Below the pieces are notes generated by a model. It was given only the letters and a program-made list of their open reading frames with translations. It was not told the origin of the DNA and did not search any database. This document shows positions 9,360 to 19,534 of a stretch of DNA of 64,000 nt, piece after piece. Each line of letters starts with the position of its first letter. Position 1 is the first letter of the stretch. The position numbers were made by a program, and so were the translations under genes. This DNA comes from Bosea sp. BIWAKO-01 (GTDB lineage Bacteria > Pseudomonadota > Alphaproteobacteria > Rhizobiales > Beijerinckiaceae): NCBI RefSeq assembly GCF_001748145.1, contig NZ_BCQA01000001.1, forward strand, positions 2,382,501 through 2,446,500, written 5' to 3'.

Positions 9360-10724
9360 ATGAGCTTCGCACTCGAACTCGCCACGCGCATCAACCGGCT
9401 GGCCGATGGCCCCTTGCCGGAAGAGGCATTCCAGATCGTCAAGGGCTCGCTGCTGGACACGCTGGGGGTCGCGCTTGCCGGCGCCCACGAGCCGGCCGCC
9501 CGCATCCCGGCCCGGGTCCTCGACATCGGCTCGCAGAGTGGACCCTGCGTGATCTATGGCAGCCAGGAGCGCGCCAGCGCGCTCGACGCCGCCCTCATCA
9601 ACGGGGCAGCGGCTCATGCACTCGATTTCGACGATTGCAGCACCACCATGGGCGGCCATCCCTCGGTGCCGGTCCTGCCCGCCCTGATCGCTCTCGGCGA
9701 AGAGATCGAGGCTGATGGAGCAAGCCTGCTACGGGCCTATATCGCGGGAATAGAGACCGAGACCCGTTTGGCGCGGGGCCTGTTGCCCTGCCATTACGAG
9801 AAGGGCTGGCATCCCACTGCCACGCTCGGCGTCTTCGGCGCCGCCGCCGCCTGCGGCCGGATGTTGAGGCTGGATGACGAGGCGCTGGCTCGCGCCTTGG
9901 CGATCGCCGTCTCGCTGTCGAGCGGCGTGAAGGCGAATTTCGGAACCGCTGCCAAGCCGCTCCATGCCGGCCTGGCCGCGCGCAACGGGCTCTACGCCGC
10001 CCGGCTGGCGAAGTCTGGCTTCTCGGCATCGGCTGACGCATTTGAGCAGGTTCAGGGCTTCTTCAATCTGTTCAACGGCGAGGGGCTCTATGATGCCGAC
10101 GCGATGCTGGCCGATTGGGGCGGAACCCTGGAAACGCTCGAGCCGGGCATTGCCATCAAGCAGCACCCGTGCTGCGGAAGTGCCCATTCGGCCATCGATG
10201 CTGCACTCAAGCTGCGTCAGGCGCACGGTCCCTTCGCGCTTGCCGACATCGCCGCCATCGAAACCGAAACCCATGTGCGCCGGTTGGCGCATACCAACCG
10301 CACTGAGATCAAGAATGGGCTCGACGCCAAGTTCAGCGTTCAGTATCTGACCTGTCGCGCCCTGGCTGACGGACAGATCCGTCTCGCCCATTTCGAGAAC
10401 GGCGCCTATGCCGAAGCTGCGATCCTCGATCTGATGTCTCGCTGCACGGCGCGGGCGCACAGCAACGATGACCAGTATCTCGGAACCGTGGTCGTGACGT
10501 TGCGCAATGGACGGGTTCTCACCGAGCAGGCCTCGACGCCGTTCGGACGGGGCCCTGACAATCCGATGTCGCGGGGTGAACTGACCGAGAAATTCCTGGA
10601 CTGTTCCAGCCGTGCGCTTGAGCGCGACAAGGCGGAGGCTCTAGCCGAAAGTATCTGGAGAATGGAGCAGACCAAGAACATAAGGGATGTAACGACCATG
10701 TTGGCATCCGGCCCGCTTCAATAG
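9360..10724 (+). CDS. MmgE/PrpD family protein, copy 3
   Basis: A 454-aa third tandem paralogue. HALDFDDCSTTMGGHPS begins at residue 86; further blocks are GWHPTATLGVFGAAAACG, KPLHAGLAARNGLYAARL, IKQHPCCGSAHSAI (Cys271-Cys272) and DAKFSVQYLTC. It resembles copy 2 in the central blocks but shares the Cys-Cys block with copy 1. The ATG has AGGAA just upstream and is only 16 bp beyond the copy 2 stop, so translation is probably coupled. Family members are usually dimers; whether the three products mix is not known. Substrate unknown, probably a carboxylated amino or imino compound given the AapJQMP context. Confidence 0.82.
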   Translation: MSFALELATRINRLADGPLPEEAFQIVKGSLLDTLGVALAGAHEPAARIPARVLDIGSQSGPCVIYGSQERASALDAALINGAAAHALDFDDCSTTMGGHPSVPVLPALIALGEEIEADGASLLRAYIAGIETETRLARGLLPCHYEKGWHPTATLGVFGAAAACGRMLRLDDEALARALAIAVSLSSGVKANFGTAAKPLHAGLAARNGLYAARLAKSGFSASADAFEQVQGFFNLFNGEGLYDADAMLADWGGTLETLEPGIAIKQHPCCGSAHSAIDAALKLRQAHGPFALADIAAIETETHVRRLAHTNRTEIKNGLDAKFSVQYLTCRALADGQIRLAHFENGAYAEAAILDLMSRCTARAHSNDDQYLGTVVVTLRNGRVLTEQASTPFGRGPDNPMSRGELTEKFLDCSSRALERDKAEALAESIWRMEQTKNIRDVTTMLASGPLQ

Positions 10725-10762
10725 CCGGGTGCGCGACAGAGACCGAACTGGAGTTTTGACGT

Positions 10763-11464
10763 TTGAACACGCGCCTGAAATCCGCTGACGATGAGGCAGG
10801 CTCATCCCAGCAGGCCACGCATGGCCTTTCCCGGGTGGACTATGTCCTCCAGGCGCTCCGCGACGCCATCCAGAGCGGCAAGCTGAAGCAAGGAACCCGC
10901 CTGCGCGAAGAGGATCTGGCAGAGCAATTCGGGGTCAGCCGTACGCCGATCCGCGAAGCGCTGGGAAGGATGCAGTCGCGCGGGCTGGTCGAGGCCGTTC
11001 CTGGTCGCGGTCTGATCATTGCCGAGATCACCGGAACCAAGATCCTTGAACTCTATAGCCTGCGCGCCATCCTGGAAGGTGCGGCGGCGCGCTTCGCCGC
11101 CGAACACGCGTCTCCAACGGAGATCGATATCCTCAACGCGCTCGCCCAGCGTTGTGCCGAGGCACAAACGCCTCAACTCGCGGCGATCGCCAATATCAAG
11201 TTTCATCAGATGATCTACGAGGTCGCTCGCAACCGCTATCTCGGACCGGCGCTTGGCGAACTTCAGGACACGATCGCGCTGCTCTCGGGCACCACTTTCG
11301 AGAAGGAAGGCAGGCTCGAGGAGGTCACGCAGGAGCATCTTGCGATCATCAAGGCCATCAAGGAGCGTGATCTCGATGCCGCCGAGGCCGCTGCCCGTGC
11401 TCATGTGACGAATGCCAAGCTGATCCGGATCAGCCGCCTCATGGAGTCGGGCGCGGCCTATTGA
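10763..11464 (+). CDS. GntR family transcriptional regulator (FCD subfamily)
   Basis: A 233-aa regulator. Residues about 25-90 are the GntR winged helix: LRDAIQSGKLKQGTRLREED, then AEQFGVSRTPIREALGRM. Residues about 95-220 are the helical FCD ligand domain: LYSLRAILEGAAARFAAEH, HQMIYEVARNRYL, and the final basic and His-rich helices ending EEVTQEHLAIIKAIKERD. The start is a TTG at 10763 with GGAG 9 nt upstream; no suitable ATG exists before the winged helix. It closes the aapJQMP-MmgE/PrpD run, so it most simply senses the imported compound and controls the operon. A plausible operator lies at 2136-2155. Confidence 0.88.
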   Translation: MNTRLKSADDEAGSSQQATHGLSRVDYVLQALRDAIQSGKLKQGTRLREEDLAEQFGVSRTPIREALGRMQSRGLVEAVPGRGLIIAEITGTKILELYSLRAILEGAAARFAAEHASPTEIDILNALAQRCAEAQTPQLAAIANIKFHQMIYEVARNRYLGPALGELQDTIALLSGTTFEKEGRLEEVTQEHLAIIKAIKERDLDAAEAAARAHVTNAKLIRISRLMESGAAY

Positions 11465-11517
11465 AGGGTTGACGAGGTCGCCTGCGACCCGGGTGATCCC
11501 TCATGCCAGGAGTGAGC

Positions 11518-11543
11518 ATCTGGCCGCGGCATCGCGGCCAGAT
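11518..11543 (+). terminator. Hairpin after the GntR gene
   Basis: An 11-bp perfect stem (ATCTGGCCGCG with its complement) and GCAT loop between the plus-strand GntR gene and the convergent M20 gene. It has no T-run but is well placed to end both transcripts. Confidence 0.5.
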
Positions 11544-11604
11544 CGAGACAGGGTAGCCGGGAAATTCGCCGGGTGACCTCTCTTCACACCTCACACGCCA
11601 GTGC

Positions 11605-12798
<1,194 letters not shown>

Positions 12799-12844
12799 GA
12801 TCTCTCTCGGTCTGTGCGGATGCGGCCTGGCCGCAATGCTGCGG

Positions 12845-12900
12845 CTAAAGCATCGGCCCGAAACGTGGATGGTGGGTTTCGGGACAGCCGATGCAAACAC
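12845..12900. repeat. Dispersed palindromic repeat, copy A
   Basis: CTAAAGCATCGGCCCGAAA, a short variable centre, then TTTCGGGACAGCCGATGCAA: the arms pair over most of their length. It matches copies at 20035-20092 and 32204-32255. It lies between the M20 gene and the ABC ATPase gene. Its transcript would fold into a long hairpin, so it could uncouple expression of the hydrolase from the transporter. Confidence 0.7.
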
Positions 12901-12906
12901 GGAGTG

Positions 12907-13686
12907 TCAGAGGAAGCGCGACAGGAAGGCCTGGGTGCGCGGATGGCGCGGATTGTCCATCACCTCCTCCGGCCGGCCCATTTCGACGATCTTGCCGCCA
13001 TCCATGAACACCACCCGGTCGGCGGCCTCGCGCGCGAAGCCGATTTCGTGCGTGACCACGATCATGGTCAGCCCCTGCCGGGCGAGATCGCGCATCGTCG
13101 TCAGGACTTCGCCCACCAGCTCGGGGTCGAGCGCCGATGTCGGTTCATCGAACAGCATCAGCTTCGGCTTGATCGCCAGGGCGCGGGCGATGGCGACACG
13201 CTGCTGCTGCCCGCCGGAGAGCTGGCGCGGATAGCTTGCCGCCTTGTCGGAGAGACCGACCCGATCAAGCAGGTCGAGAGCCTCCGTCGTCGCGTCCTTG
13301 CGGTTCATGCCATGGACGCCGATCGGCGCCTCGATGACGTTCTCCAGCGCCGTCATATGCGGATAGAGATTGAACTGCTGGAAGACCATGCCGATCTTGC
13401 GGCGCTGGCGCGCGATGCCGTTGCCCGTGAGCTTCTGCAGCCGGCCGTTGCGCATCCGGTAGCCGATCTGCTCGCCATCGACCTCGATGAAACCCCGGTT
13501 GATGGCTTCGAGATGGTTGATGCAGCGCAGGAAGGTCGACTTGCCCGAACCCGAAGGCCCGAGGATGACGACGACCTCGCCCGGCATCACGTCGAGGTCG
13601 ATGCCCTTGAGGACCTCGAGATGGTCGAAGGACTTGTGGATGTCACGCGCCCTGACGAGCGGCGTGGTCGCTGCAGCGGCGGTCAA
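12907..13686 (-). CDS. Amino acid ABC transporter ATP-binding protein
   Basis: A 259-aa nucleotide-binding subunit of the polar amino-acid uptake class. Walker A is [11 protein letters not shown], signature [15 protein letters not shown], Walker [15 protein letters not shown], with [10 protein letters not shown] after it. The segment [16 protein letters not shown] between Walker A and the Q-loop is an insertion common in glutamine/opine-type ATPases. It overlaps the permease gene upstream by 4 nt, and the binding-protein gene before that also overlaps, so the three transporter genes are one transcription unit. Confidence 0.92.
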   Translation of the reverse strand: MTAAAATTPLVRARDIHKSFDHLEVLKGIDLDVMPGEVVVILGPSGSGKSTFLRCINHLEAINRGFIEVDGEQIGYRMRNGRLQKLTGNGIARQRRKIGMVFQQFNLYPHMTALENVIEAPIGVHGMNRKDATTEALDLLDRVGLSDKAASYPRQLSGGQQQRVAIARALAIKPKLMLFDEPTSALDPELVGEVLTTMRDLARQGLTMIVVTHEIGFAREAADRVVFMDGGKIVEMGRPEEVMDNPRHPRTQAFLSRFL

Positions 13687-14606
13687 TGGCTTGCCTCCTG
13701 CACGGCGGGGAGCGGAGCGGCCGCGCCGTCCCGGCGCTCGCCGCGGCTATAATAGGCCTCGATATAGCTCTGGCCGACATTGAGGATCGAGGTGATAAGC
13801 AGGTACCAGAGAACCGCGACCAGCAGCATCGGGATGATCTCGAAGGTGCGGTTGTAGATCGATTGGACCGAGTAGAGCAGATCGGCCATGGCAATGACGC
13901 TGACCAGCGACGTCGCCTTGATCATGCTGATGAGCTGGTTTCCGGTCGGCGGCACGATCGAGCGCATGGCTTGGGGAATGATGATCCGCCGCAGCGCCCG
14001 TCCCTTGGTCATGCCGAAGGCCTCGGCGGTCTCGGCCTGGCCGCGATCGACCGAAAGCAGGCCACCGCGGATGATCTCCGCCATATAGGCTGCCTCGTTC
14101 AGCGCGAGGCCGACGATGGCGGCGGTGACGGGGGTGATGACCGAGTTTGTTTCCCAACTCGCCAGGGTCGGCCCAAACGGGATCGCGAGCGAGATCTGGG
14201 GGAACAGCGTCGAGAGATTGTACCAGAAGATCAGTTGCACGAGCAGCGGCGTGCCACGGAAGAACCAGATGAACAGCGACGCGGAGGAGCTCGCGAGCGT
14301 GTCCTTCGACAACCGCGCGATCGCCAGGACGAGCCCGAGCGCGGTGCCGATCACCATGGCGACAACCGTCAGCCCGAGGCTGACCGAGAGGCCATTGAGC
14401 ACGGTGCGGTCGAAGAAATAGGCGGCGACGACGGGCCAGCCGAAATTCTCGTTCCGCGCGACGATCAAGCCGAAATCGACGACGATGATCGCCGTGACCG
14501 CCCAGAGAATCAGGCGGCCGATCGGGAAGGGGGCGTGCGCGTTGGCCACGTCCCTCGCGTCGGCGCCGCCCTTGGGCGACGCGGTCATCGCGGGCTCGCC
14601 GCTCAT
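13683..14606 (-). CDS. Amino acid ABC transporter permease
   Basis: A 307-aa inner-membrane permease of the His/Glu/Gln/Arg/opine family. After a polar N-terminus (about 30 residues) come hydrophobic segments [17 protein letters not shown] and [20 protein letters not shown]. The EAA loop is [18 protein letters not shown] followed by [17 protein letters not shown]. With only one permease gene it probably works as a homodimer. The ATG at 14606 forms an ATGA overlap with the upstream binding-protein stop, which decides the start against longer in-frame openings. Confidence 0.9.
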   Translation of the reverse strand: MSGEPAMTASPKGGADARDVANAHAPFPIGRLILWAVTAIIVVDFGLIVARNENFGWPVVAAYFFDRTVLNGLSVSLGLTVVAMVIGTALGLVLAIARLSKDTLASSSASLFIWFFRGTPLLVQLIFWYNLSTLFPQISLAIPFGPTLASWETNSVITPVTAAIVGLALNEAAYMAEIIRGGLLSVDRGQAETAEAFGMTKGRALRRIIIPQAMRSIVPPTGNQLISMIKATSLVSVIAMADLLYSVQSIYNRTFEIIPMLLVAVLWYLLITSILNVGQSYIEAYYSRGERRDGAAAPLPAVQEASH

Positions 14607-15493
14607 TTCGGCAGGGCCCCGCCGAGATTGAGACCGGGCTCCTTGAGCATGTTGTTCTCGAGGCCCCATTTCTTCATGATCGCGGCATAGGTGCCGTTAT
14701 CGATCAGGATCTTGACGGCATCGCGCAGAACCGGGCCGAGCGGCGAGCCCTTGGGAACGACCGCGCCCTGATAGAGATCCTCAAACCCGTTGCGGGCACC
14801 GACACCGGTGAGTTCGAGCTGGCCGTTGGCCTGCGCGACGAAATAGGTGAGGGGTGCCTGCGACGAGAAGAAGGCATCGGCACGCTTGGAGCGGACCGAA
14901 AGGATCGAGCTCGGCTGATCGGAATAGGATTGCACCTCGATGGCGCCCTTGCCGTCCGCCTTGCACTTCTCCGCCTGGACCTGGATGACGCGCTCGGCCG
15001 AGCCGCCGGCCATGACGGCGATGCGGTTGCCGCAGGCGGTGTCGAGCGAGGTGATGCCCTTGGGGTTGCCCTTCTGGACCGCGAAGACGACGAATTCCTG
15101 GACCCAATCGACGAAATCGTTGGCTTCCTGCCGGCTCTTGAAATCGCCGACGGGGCCGAAGGCGAACTGGTAGCGCCCGGCATTCACGCCGGCGAGCAGG
15201 GCCGGCAGGCCTCCCACCGTCGCATGCTCGATCGTGACGCCCAGAACCTGACCGATCGCGTCGGTGAGGTCGGAGCTCGCGCCGCTCATCTCGGTACCGG
15301 TGACGATCTCGTAGGGCGGGAAGGAGCCGTTATTGACCGAGATCACCTTGCCCTTGCTGCGAAGGGGCTCAGGCAGGCGCGCCCGCAGCTCCTCGTTGAC
15401 CGTCTGCTTCGCGATCGTGCCCTGCTGGGCCAGCGCGGAACCGGCCAGCGTCAATCCGGCGAAGGCGACCGAGGCAATCAATCTGAAATACAT
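14603..15493 (-). CDS. Amino acid ABC transporter substrate-binding protein
   Basis: A 296-aa periplasmic family 3 binding protein. The signal peptide is MYFRLIASVAFAGLTLAGSA with cleavage near ALA|QQG. Mature motifs include FPPYEIVTGTEMSGASSDLTDAIG, FGPVGDFKSRQEANDFVDW and AVMAGGSAERVIQVQAEKC. The ATG at 15493 has GGGGAG about 8 nt upstream; an earlier in-frame ATG at 15508 would include that ribosome site in the coding region. First gene of the transporter set. Ligand unknown: possibly an N-acylated or otherwise conjugated amino acid, given the M20 hydrolase in the same unit. Confidence 0.9.
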   Translation of the reverse strand: MYFRLIASVAFAGLTLAGSALAQQGTIAKQTVNEELRARLPEPLRSKGKVISVNNGSFPPYEIVTGTEMSGASSDLTDAIGQVLGVTIEHATVGGLPALLAGVNAGRYQFAFGPVGDFKSRQEANDFVDWVQEFVVFAVQKGNPKGITSLDTACGNRIAVMAGGSAERVIQVQAEKCKADGKGAIEVQSYSDQPSSILSVRSKRADAFFSSQAPLTYFVAQANGQLELTGVGARNGFEDLYQGAVVPKGSPLGPVLRDAVKILIDNGTYAAIMKKWGLENNMLKEPGLNLGGALPK

Positions 15494-15569
15494 GGTGCTA
15501 CTCCCCATTCTTGTCTGAACTTGCAGGCCGGGCGGCGGCGCCGGCCTGTCGCAACGCTTCTCGGGCGTG

Positions 15570-16532
15570 TCAGTGGGTCCGCGCGTGCCGCGGGAAAAGT
15601 TCGGCGGGCGTCAGCAGGCGCGGCAGGATCTTCTGTTCATGCAGTTCGGTCGCGAAATCGGCGATCATGACTTCGTTCTCGGCGAAACCGCTCGCGCTCC
15701 ACGAGGCGGGCAGATCGCGGGCGCAACGGCGCAGCTCGTCGAACATCCAGGGTGTCGTATCGGCGTATTTCTCGCGCTTCTCGAGCCAGAGCCGCTGTGA
15801 CTCGTCGATCAACGCACTAAGCTCGTCCATGATCCAGGGATTGTCGCGGACGATTTCGGCCTTGAAGCCGATCAGGTGCATGCCCGGGATGTAGCCGACT
15901 TCGTGGAAATAGGCGGTTTCCGCCGCCCGGAAATCCTCGAGCACCTGACGAAACGGCGAGGCCGGATCGAAGAAGCCCTTGGGCATGAAGGGCGTGAACA
16001 CGGCATCGAGCCCGCCATCCCGCAGGAGATCCACCATCGGGCGCTCACCCGGAGCGGCCTCGATCCGGCCGGGGCGGCCAAAGCCGTCGAGACGGTCGGT
16101 GATCGGGTGAGCTTCGGTCAGGCGCCCGGCATACCACATCGCGTCCTCGACGCCGACGCCTTCGCGGCGCACGGCGGCGCGGGTCCAGGTGTTGCCGGAA
16201 TCGCGCCAGCCGGTGACACCGATCTTCTTGCCGGCAAGATCGGCGAGCGTGCGGATCGCGCTGTCCTTGGTGGTCACGATGCAGCGATGGCGAAAGCCGC
16301 GCATGATGAAGTTCGGCATGCCGACGATCTTGTCGTCGCCGTCATGGCGCAACTGGGCATAGCGGCTGAATGACAGCTCTGCGGCATCGTAAGCTTCGTC
16401 GGTGGCCAGGTCGCCGACGAGTGTGCCGACACGATCAACCTGGACCCTCAGCCGGGGCGAGGAGACGTCGCCGAGAACGAGCGGGGTCATGTAGTCCCAG
16501 TCGCGGAGGGCAAGGCGCAGCGTTACGGCCAT
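15570..16532 (-). CDS. NMT1/SsuA-like or 4,5-dihydroxyphthalate decarboxylase-like protein, no signal peptide
   Basis: A 320-aa protein with the periplasmic-binding-protein type II fold: LRLALRDWDYMTPLVLGDV at the start, RHRCIVTTKDSAIRTLADLA followed by GKKIGVTG, then DAVFTPFMPKGF. It lacks any signal peptide or lipobox, so it should be cytosolic. This combination is seen in proteins annotated as 4,5-dihydroxyphthalate decarboxylase (Pht5-like) as well as orphan binding-like proteins. It is the promoter-proximal gene of the ABC/M20 unit and is divergent from the MocR regulator. I cannot tell an enzyme from a cytosolic ligand-binding protein here. Confidence 0.7.
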   Translation of the reverse strand: MAVTLRLALRDWDYMTPLVLGDVSSPRLRVQVDRVGTLVGDLATDEAYDAAELSFSRYAQLRHDGDDKIVGMPNFIMRGFRHRCIVTTKDSAIRTLADLAGKKIGVTGWRDSGNTWTRAAVRREGVGVEDAMWYAGRLTEAHPITDRLDGFGRPGRIEAAPGERPMVDLLRDGGLDAVFTPFMPKGFFDPASPFRQVLEDFRAAETAYFHEVGYIPGMHLIGFKAEIVRDNPWIMDELSALIDESQRLWLEKREKYADTTPWMFDELRRCARDLPASWSASGFAENEVMIADFATELHEQKILPRLLTPAELFPRHARTH

Positions 16533-16569
16533 GTTGGCAACTCTGAATAGCTCTCGACACGGCCACTGC

Positions 16570-16619
16570 TAAATGTTCAAAAGTGACTGCGCAAATGTTA
16601 TTATGTTATTGAACATTTA
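16570..16619. promoter_or_regulatory. Candidate MocR operator in the divergent intergenic region
   Basis: Perfect 11-bp inverted arms TAAATGTTCAA (16570-16580) and TTGAACATTTA (16609-16619). A third partial copy, AAATGTTATT, lies between them at 16593-16602. The region separates two divergent genes and ends 10 bp before the MocR start. Paired or repeated half-sites beside the regulator gene are usual for MocR proteins. Assignment is by position. Confidence 0.6.
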
Positions 16620-16629
16620 ATGGCGGTGA

Positions 16630-17955
16630 ATGAACAGCTCGATCAGTGCCGACTGGCTCGCAAGGACGATCGTCGATCGCAGCATCCGGGGCATCGCCCT
16701 GGAGACCAGCGCGCTGATCAGGGCAGGAGCGCTGCCCGTCGGGGCGCGGCTGCCCGCGATCCGCGACATCGCCTATGAAATGAAGGTCAGCCCGGCGACG
16801 ATCTCCGAGGCCTGGAGCGAATTGCGCCGGCAGAAGATCATTCGTGGCCGAGGGCGCAATGGCACCTGGGTCAGCGGCGATCGCTTCATCGCCCAGCCGG
16901 AGCGGCTGGCGAGCTCCGGCGACTATGGTGCCGGCGTGCTGAACCTGTCGCTGGCCATTCCCGACACGGCGTTGCTGCCGCCGCTCGCACAGGCGCTGGC
17001 CCATGGCGCAACGGTCGACAAGCTCAACAGCTATGAACGGAGCCGAGTCGTACCGGAACTGCGCGAGGCGGCTGAAGCGCGCTGGCCCTATCGGCCAGAA
17101 GCATTCCTCGCCACCAATGGCGGCTATAATGCCGTCTACAACACGCTGCGCGCCCTTGTGACGCCGGGCTCGGCCGTCGCGATCGAGCATCCGACGGCCA
17201 TGCGGCTGCTCGATATCCTCGAGGATCTCGGCGTCAGGATCGTGCCTGTGGCCTGCGACGAGCACGGCCCCCTGCCGGCTTCGCTCCGCGCCGCGGCGCA
17301 GGAGCGCCTTGCTGCCTTCGTGTTCCAGCCGAGACTGCACTCGGTTACGGGGCAGACGGTCAGCGCCGAGCGGCTCGCGCTGATCGGCGACATTCTCGCC
17401 GAGAGCGATGCGCTGATCATCGAGGATGACGGCGTTGCCGACATCTCGGGGGCGCCGCCCGCGTCACTGGGCGTGCGGTTTCCGGAGCGCACCATCCATA
17501 TCGTCTCCTATTCGAAGACCCTTGGGCCCGATCTGCGGCTCGCGGTGCTGTCGAGTTCGGCCGCGATCGTCGAACAGGTCCAGTCCTATCGGGCCTTCAG
17601 CGCAGGCTGGACGAGCCGACTGCTCCAGGGCGCTACCTCCTGGCTGCTGCGCGATGAAGCGAGCCGGGATATCGTGGCAAAGGCCCGCACCGTCTACCAG
17701 CAGCGGCGCGACAGTCTGGCAGCGGCACTGGCCGCGCGCGGCATCCACACCGCGCCCGGCAGCGGCCTTTGCCTGTGGGTTCCGATCATCTCGGAGCCCT
17801 TCGCCATGGTGACGCTCGCGGCGCGCAACATCGCTGTCAATCCCGGCAGCAAGTTCTCGGTCCTGCCCAGCGCCCATATCCGCGTCGCGACGGCGACATT
17901 GACCGATCGCTACGAGGAAGTGGCGGATGCGATCGCGCTGGCCCGGTCCCCCTGA
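16630..17955 (+). CDS. MocR/PdxR-type regulator (GntR helix-turn-helix fused to aminotransferase fold)
   Basis: A 441-aa regulator. Residues about 12-80 are a GntR winged helix: ALIRAGALPVGARLPAIRDI, then AYEMKVSPATISEAWSELRR. Residues about 100-435 have the fold type I aminotransferase domain, with FLATNGGYNAVYNTLRA, EDDGVADISG and the PLP lysine Lys296 in IVSYSKTLGPDLRLAV. MocR proteins sense PLP adducts of amines or amino acids. It is divergent from the NMT1-like/ABC/M20 unit and shares an inverted repeat with it, so it probably regulates that unit and itself. The ATG at 16630 has GGTGA immediately upstream. Confidence 0.9.
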   Translation: MNSSISADWLARTIVDRSIRGIALETSALIRAGALPVGARLPAIRDIAYEMKVSPATISEAWSELRRQKIIRGRGRNGTWVSGDRFIAQPERLASSGDYGAGVLNLSLAIPDTALLPPLAQALAHGATVDKLNSYERSRVVPELREAAEARWPYRPEAFLATNGGYNAVYNTLRALVTPGSAVAIEHPTAMRLLDILEDLGVRIVPVACDEHGPLPASLRAAAQERLAAFVFQPRLHSVTGQTVSAERLALIGDILAESDALIIEDDGVADISGAPPASLGVRFPERTIHIVSYSKTLGPDLRLAVLSSSAAIVEQVQSYRAFSAGWTSRLLQGATSWLLRDEASRDIVAKARTVYQQRRDSLAAALAARGIHTAPGSGLCLWVPIISEPFAMVTLAARNIAVNPGSKFSVLPSAHIRVATATLTDRYEEVADAIALARSP

Positions 17956-18044
17956 TCGCGGGAGCGGGGCTGCGTTCCACTGCTGGCGGATACCGGGGTT
18001 TCCGCTATAGCCGGAAGCATCGTCAGCCAGCCGGATTGCCGCCC

Positions 18045-19082
18045 ATGCCTGCCCGCGCCCGTTCTCTTGGATTGATCTGCGGTTCTCTGCCGCCCGGCCC
18101 GCTCAATGCGATTACCGATGTCGCGGGCGTCCGTGTCGGTCACAGGACCATTCGCGACGGGGATATCCAAACCGGGTTCACAGCCATACTGCCCCATGGC
18201 GACGATCCGTTTCGCGAGAAGCTGCGCGCCGGTGTCGACGTCATCAACGGTTTTGGCAAGAGTGCCGGGCTGGTGCAGGTCGCCGAACTCGGGCAGATCG
18301 AGACCCCGCTCCTGCTGGGAAACACATTGTCGGTCGGGACGGGCTTCAATGCCCTGGTCACGCGTGCGCTTGCGGCCAATCCCGACATCGGCCGGACGAC
18401 CGGCACCGTCAATCCGGTCGTGCTCGAGTGCAATGACGGCTTTCTCTCAGACATCCGGGCGCGCGTCCTGACCGAGAATGACGCCTTCGCGGCACTCGAT
18501 GCCGCTACGGTCGGCCCGGTCGAAGAAGGCGCCGTCGGCGGTGGGACCGGGATAAGCGCCTTTGGTTTCAAGGGCGGCATCGGCACGGCCTCCCGCCTGC
18601 TTAGGCTGGACGGCAAGGATTATACGCTCGGCGTGCTGGTCCAGGCCAATTTTGGCAATGCGGGAGACCTGGTTCTGCCGGATGGGCGCCGGCCCGTTCC
18701 GCCCGCCATGCCGCACGCCGCCGTGCCCGAGCGTGGGTCCGTCATCATCGTGGTGGCGACCGATATTCCGATGGAATCGCGGCAGCTGACGCGCGTTGCA
18801 AGACGGTGCGGTGCGGGACTGGCCCGGCTCGGTGCATTCTGGGGCAATGGCAGCGGCGACATCGCGCTGGCCTTCAGCACGGCCGGCCGCATCAGCCATC
18901 ATGAACGCGCCGATCTCGCGCCCATGGTGGTGCTCAACGAGAACCGGATTGATCTGCCGTTTCGCGCGGCCGCCGAGGCGACGCAGGAGGCCGTCCTCAA
19001 CGCCATGCTCGCCGCGCCAGCAGTGGCGGGGCGAGACGGTCATGCGAGGCCTTCGCTCGCCGACGTTCTCGCCCGCTCCTGA
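18045..19082 (+). CDS. P1 (DmpA-type) self-cleaving aminopeptidase
   Basis: A 345-aa protein of the Ntn-hydrolase P1 peptidase family (DmpA, BapA). Family blocks: NAITDVAGVRVGHRTI near the start, INGFGKSAGL, LLLGNTLSVGTGFNAL, GAVGGGTGISAFGFKGGIGT, and PERGSVIIVVATD, where autocleavage before the Ser should create the N-terminal nucleophile of the beta subunit. Members release N-terminal D- or beta-amino acids from peptides and amides. It has no signal peptide. It lies 89 bp downstream of the MocR gene on the same strand, so it may process the same class of compound as the M20 unit. The ATG at 18045 begins the conserved N-terminus. Confidence 0.85.
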   Translation: MPARARSLGLICGSLPPGPLNAITDVAGVRVGHRTIRDGDIQTGFTAILPHGDDPFREKLRAGVDVINGFGKSAGLVQVAELGQIETPLLLGNTLSVGTGFNALVTRALAANPDIGRTTGTVNPVVLECNDGFLSDIRARVLTENDAFAALDAATVGPVEEGAVGGGTGISAFGFKGGIGTASRLLRLDGKDYTLGVLVQANFGNAGDLVLPDGRRPVPPAMPHAAVPERGSVIIVVATDIPMESRQLTRVARRCGAGLARLGAFWGNGSGDIALAFSTAGRISHHERADLAPMVVLNENRIDLPFRAAAEATQEAVLNAMLAAPAVAGRDGHARPSLADVLARS

Positions 19083-19105
19083 GGGCTCGCTGTCGCCGGC
19101 CGCAA

Positions 19106-19534
19106 TCAGGCCGGTTGCGCCGCGCCATCGGCCGGATCGCGGACGGCCTGAACTGTCAGCCGCTTCACATCGCCGCTGCGCGTCGTCCAGTTGATGGACT
19201 GCCCGACGGAGAGGCCGATCAGGGCGGTCCCGATCGGGGTCAGGATCGAGATCTTGCCCTGGGCGATATCGGCCTCGGGCGGATAGACGAGGGTGACGGT
19301 CGTGGTCTTGCCCGTGACCTCGTCCTGGAACAGCACTTCGCTGCCCATGCGCACGGCGTCTGCAAGTTGGCGCCCCTTCGCGAGAACGCGGGCGCGCGCC
19401 ACCTCGTCCGCGAGTTCCGCCGCGACGTCGGGAAAGGTGTTGGTCGCGGCAATCGCGAGCTGGGTGAGCTTCTCGTGGTCGATTGCGGTCAGGGTGATAC
19501 GGGGCTTTGCCCCGCCGGAGGTCCGGTTAGTCAT
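19106..19534 (-). CDS. GreA/GreB-like nucleoside diphosphate kinase regulator (Rnk-like)
   Basis: A 142-aa cytosolic protein. It has a short N-terminal helical part (ITLTAIDHEKLTQLAIAA) and a C-terminal GreA/B-type FKBP-like domain with VYPPEADIAQGKISILTPIG and TALIGLSVGQSINW. Size and domain order match Rnk rather than full-length GreA, which has a long N-terminal coiled coil. Rnk-like proteins bind RNA polymerase in the secondary channel or affect NDP kinase; the role here is inferred. The ATG at 19534 has AGGAC upstream. It is convergent with the P1 peptidase gene. Confidence 0.82.
   Translation of the reverse strand: MTNRTSGGAKPRITLTAIDHEKLTQLAIAATNTFPDVAAELADEVARARVLAKGRQLADAVRMGSEVLFQDEVTGKTTTVTLVYPPEADIAQGKISILTPIGTALIGLSVGQSINWTTRSGDVKRLTVQAVRDPADGAAQPA

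Noticed and set aside
6528..10724. Methylcitrate-cycle prpD assignment for the three MmgE/PrpD genes
   Set aside because: No prpB, prpC, acnD or prpE lies nearby, and three copies sit with an amino-acid transporter; naming them prpD would overstate the evidence.
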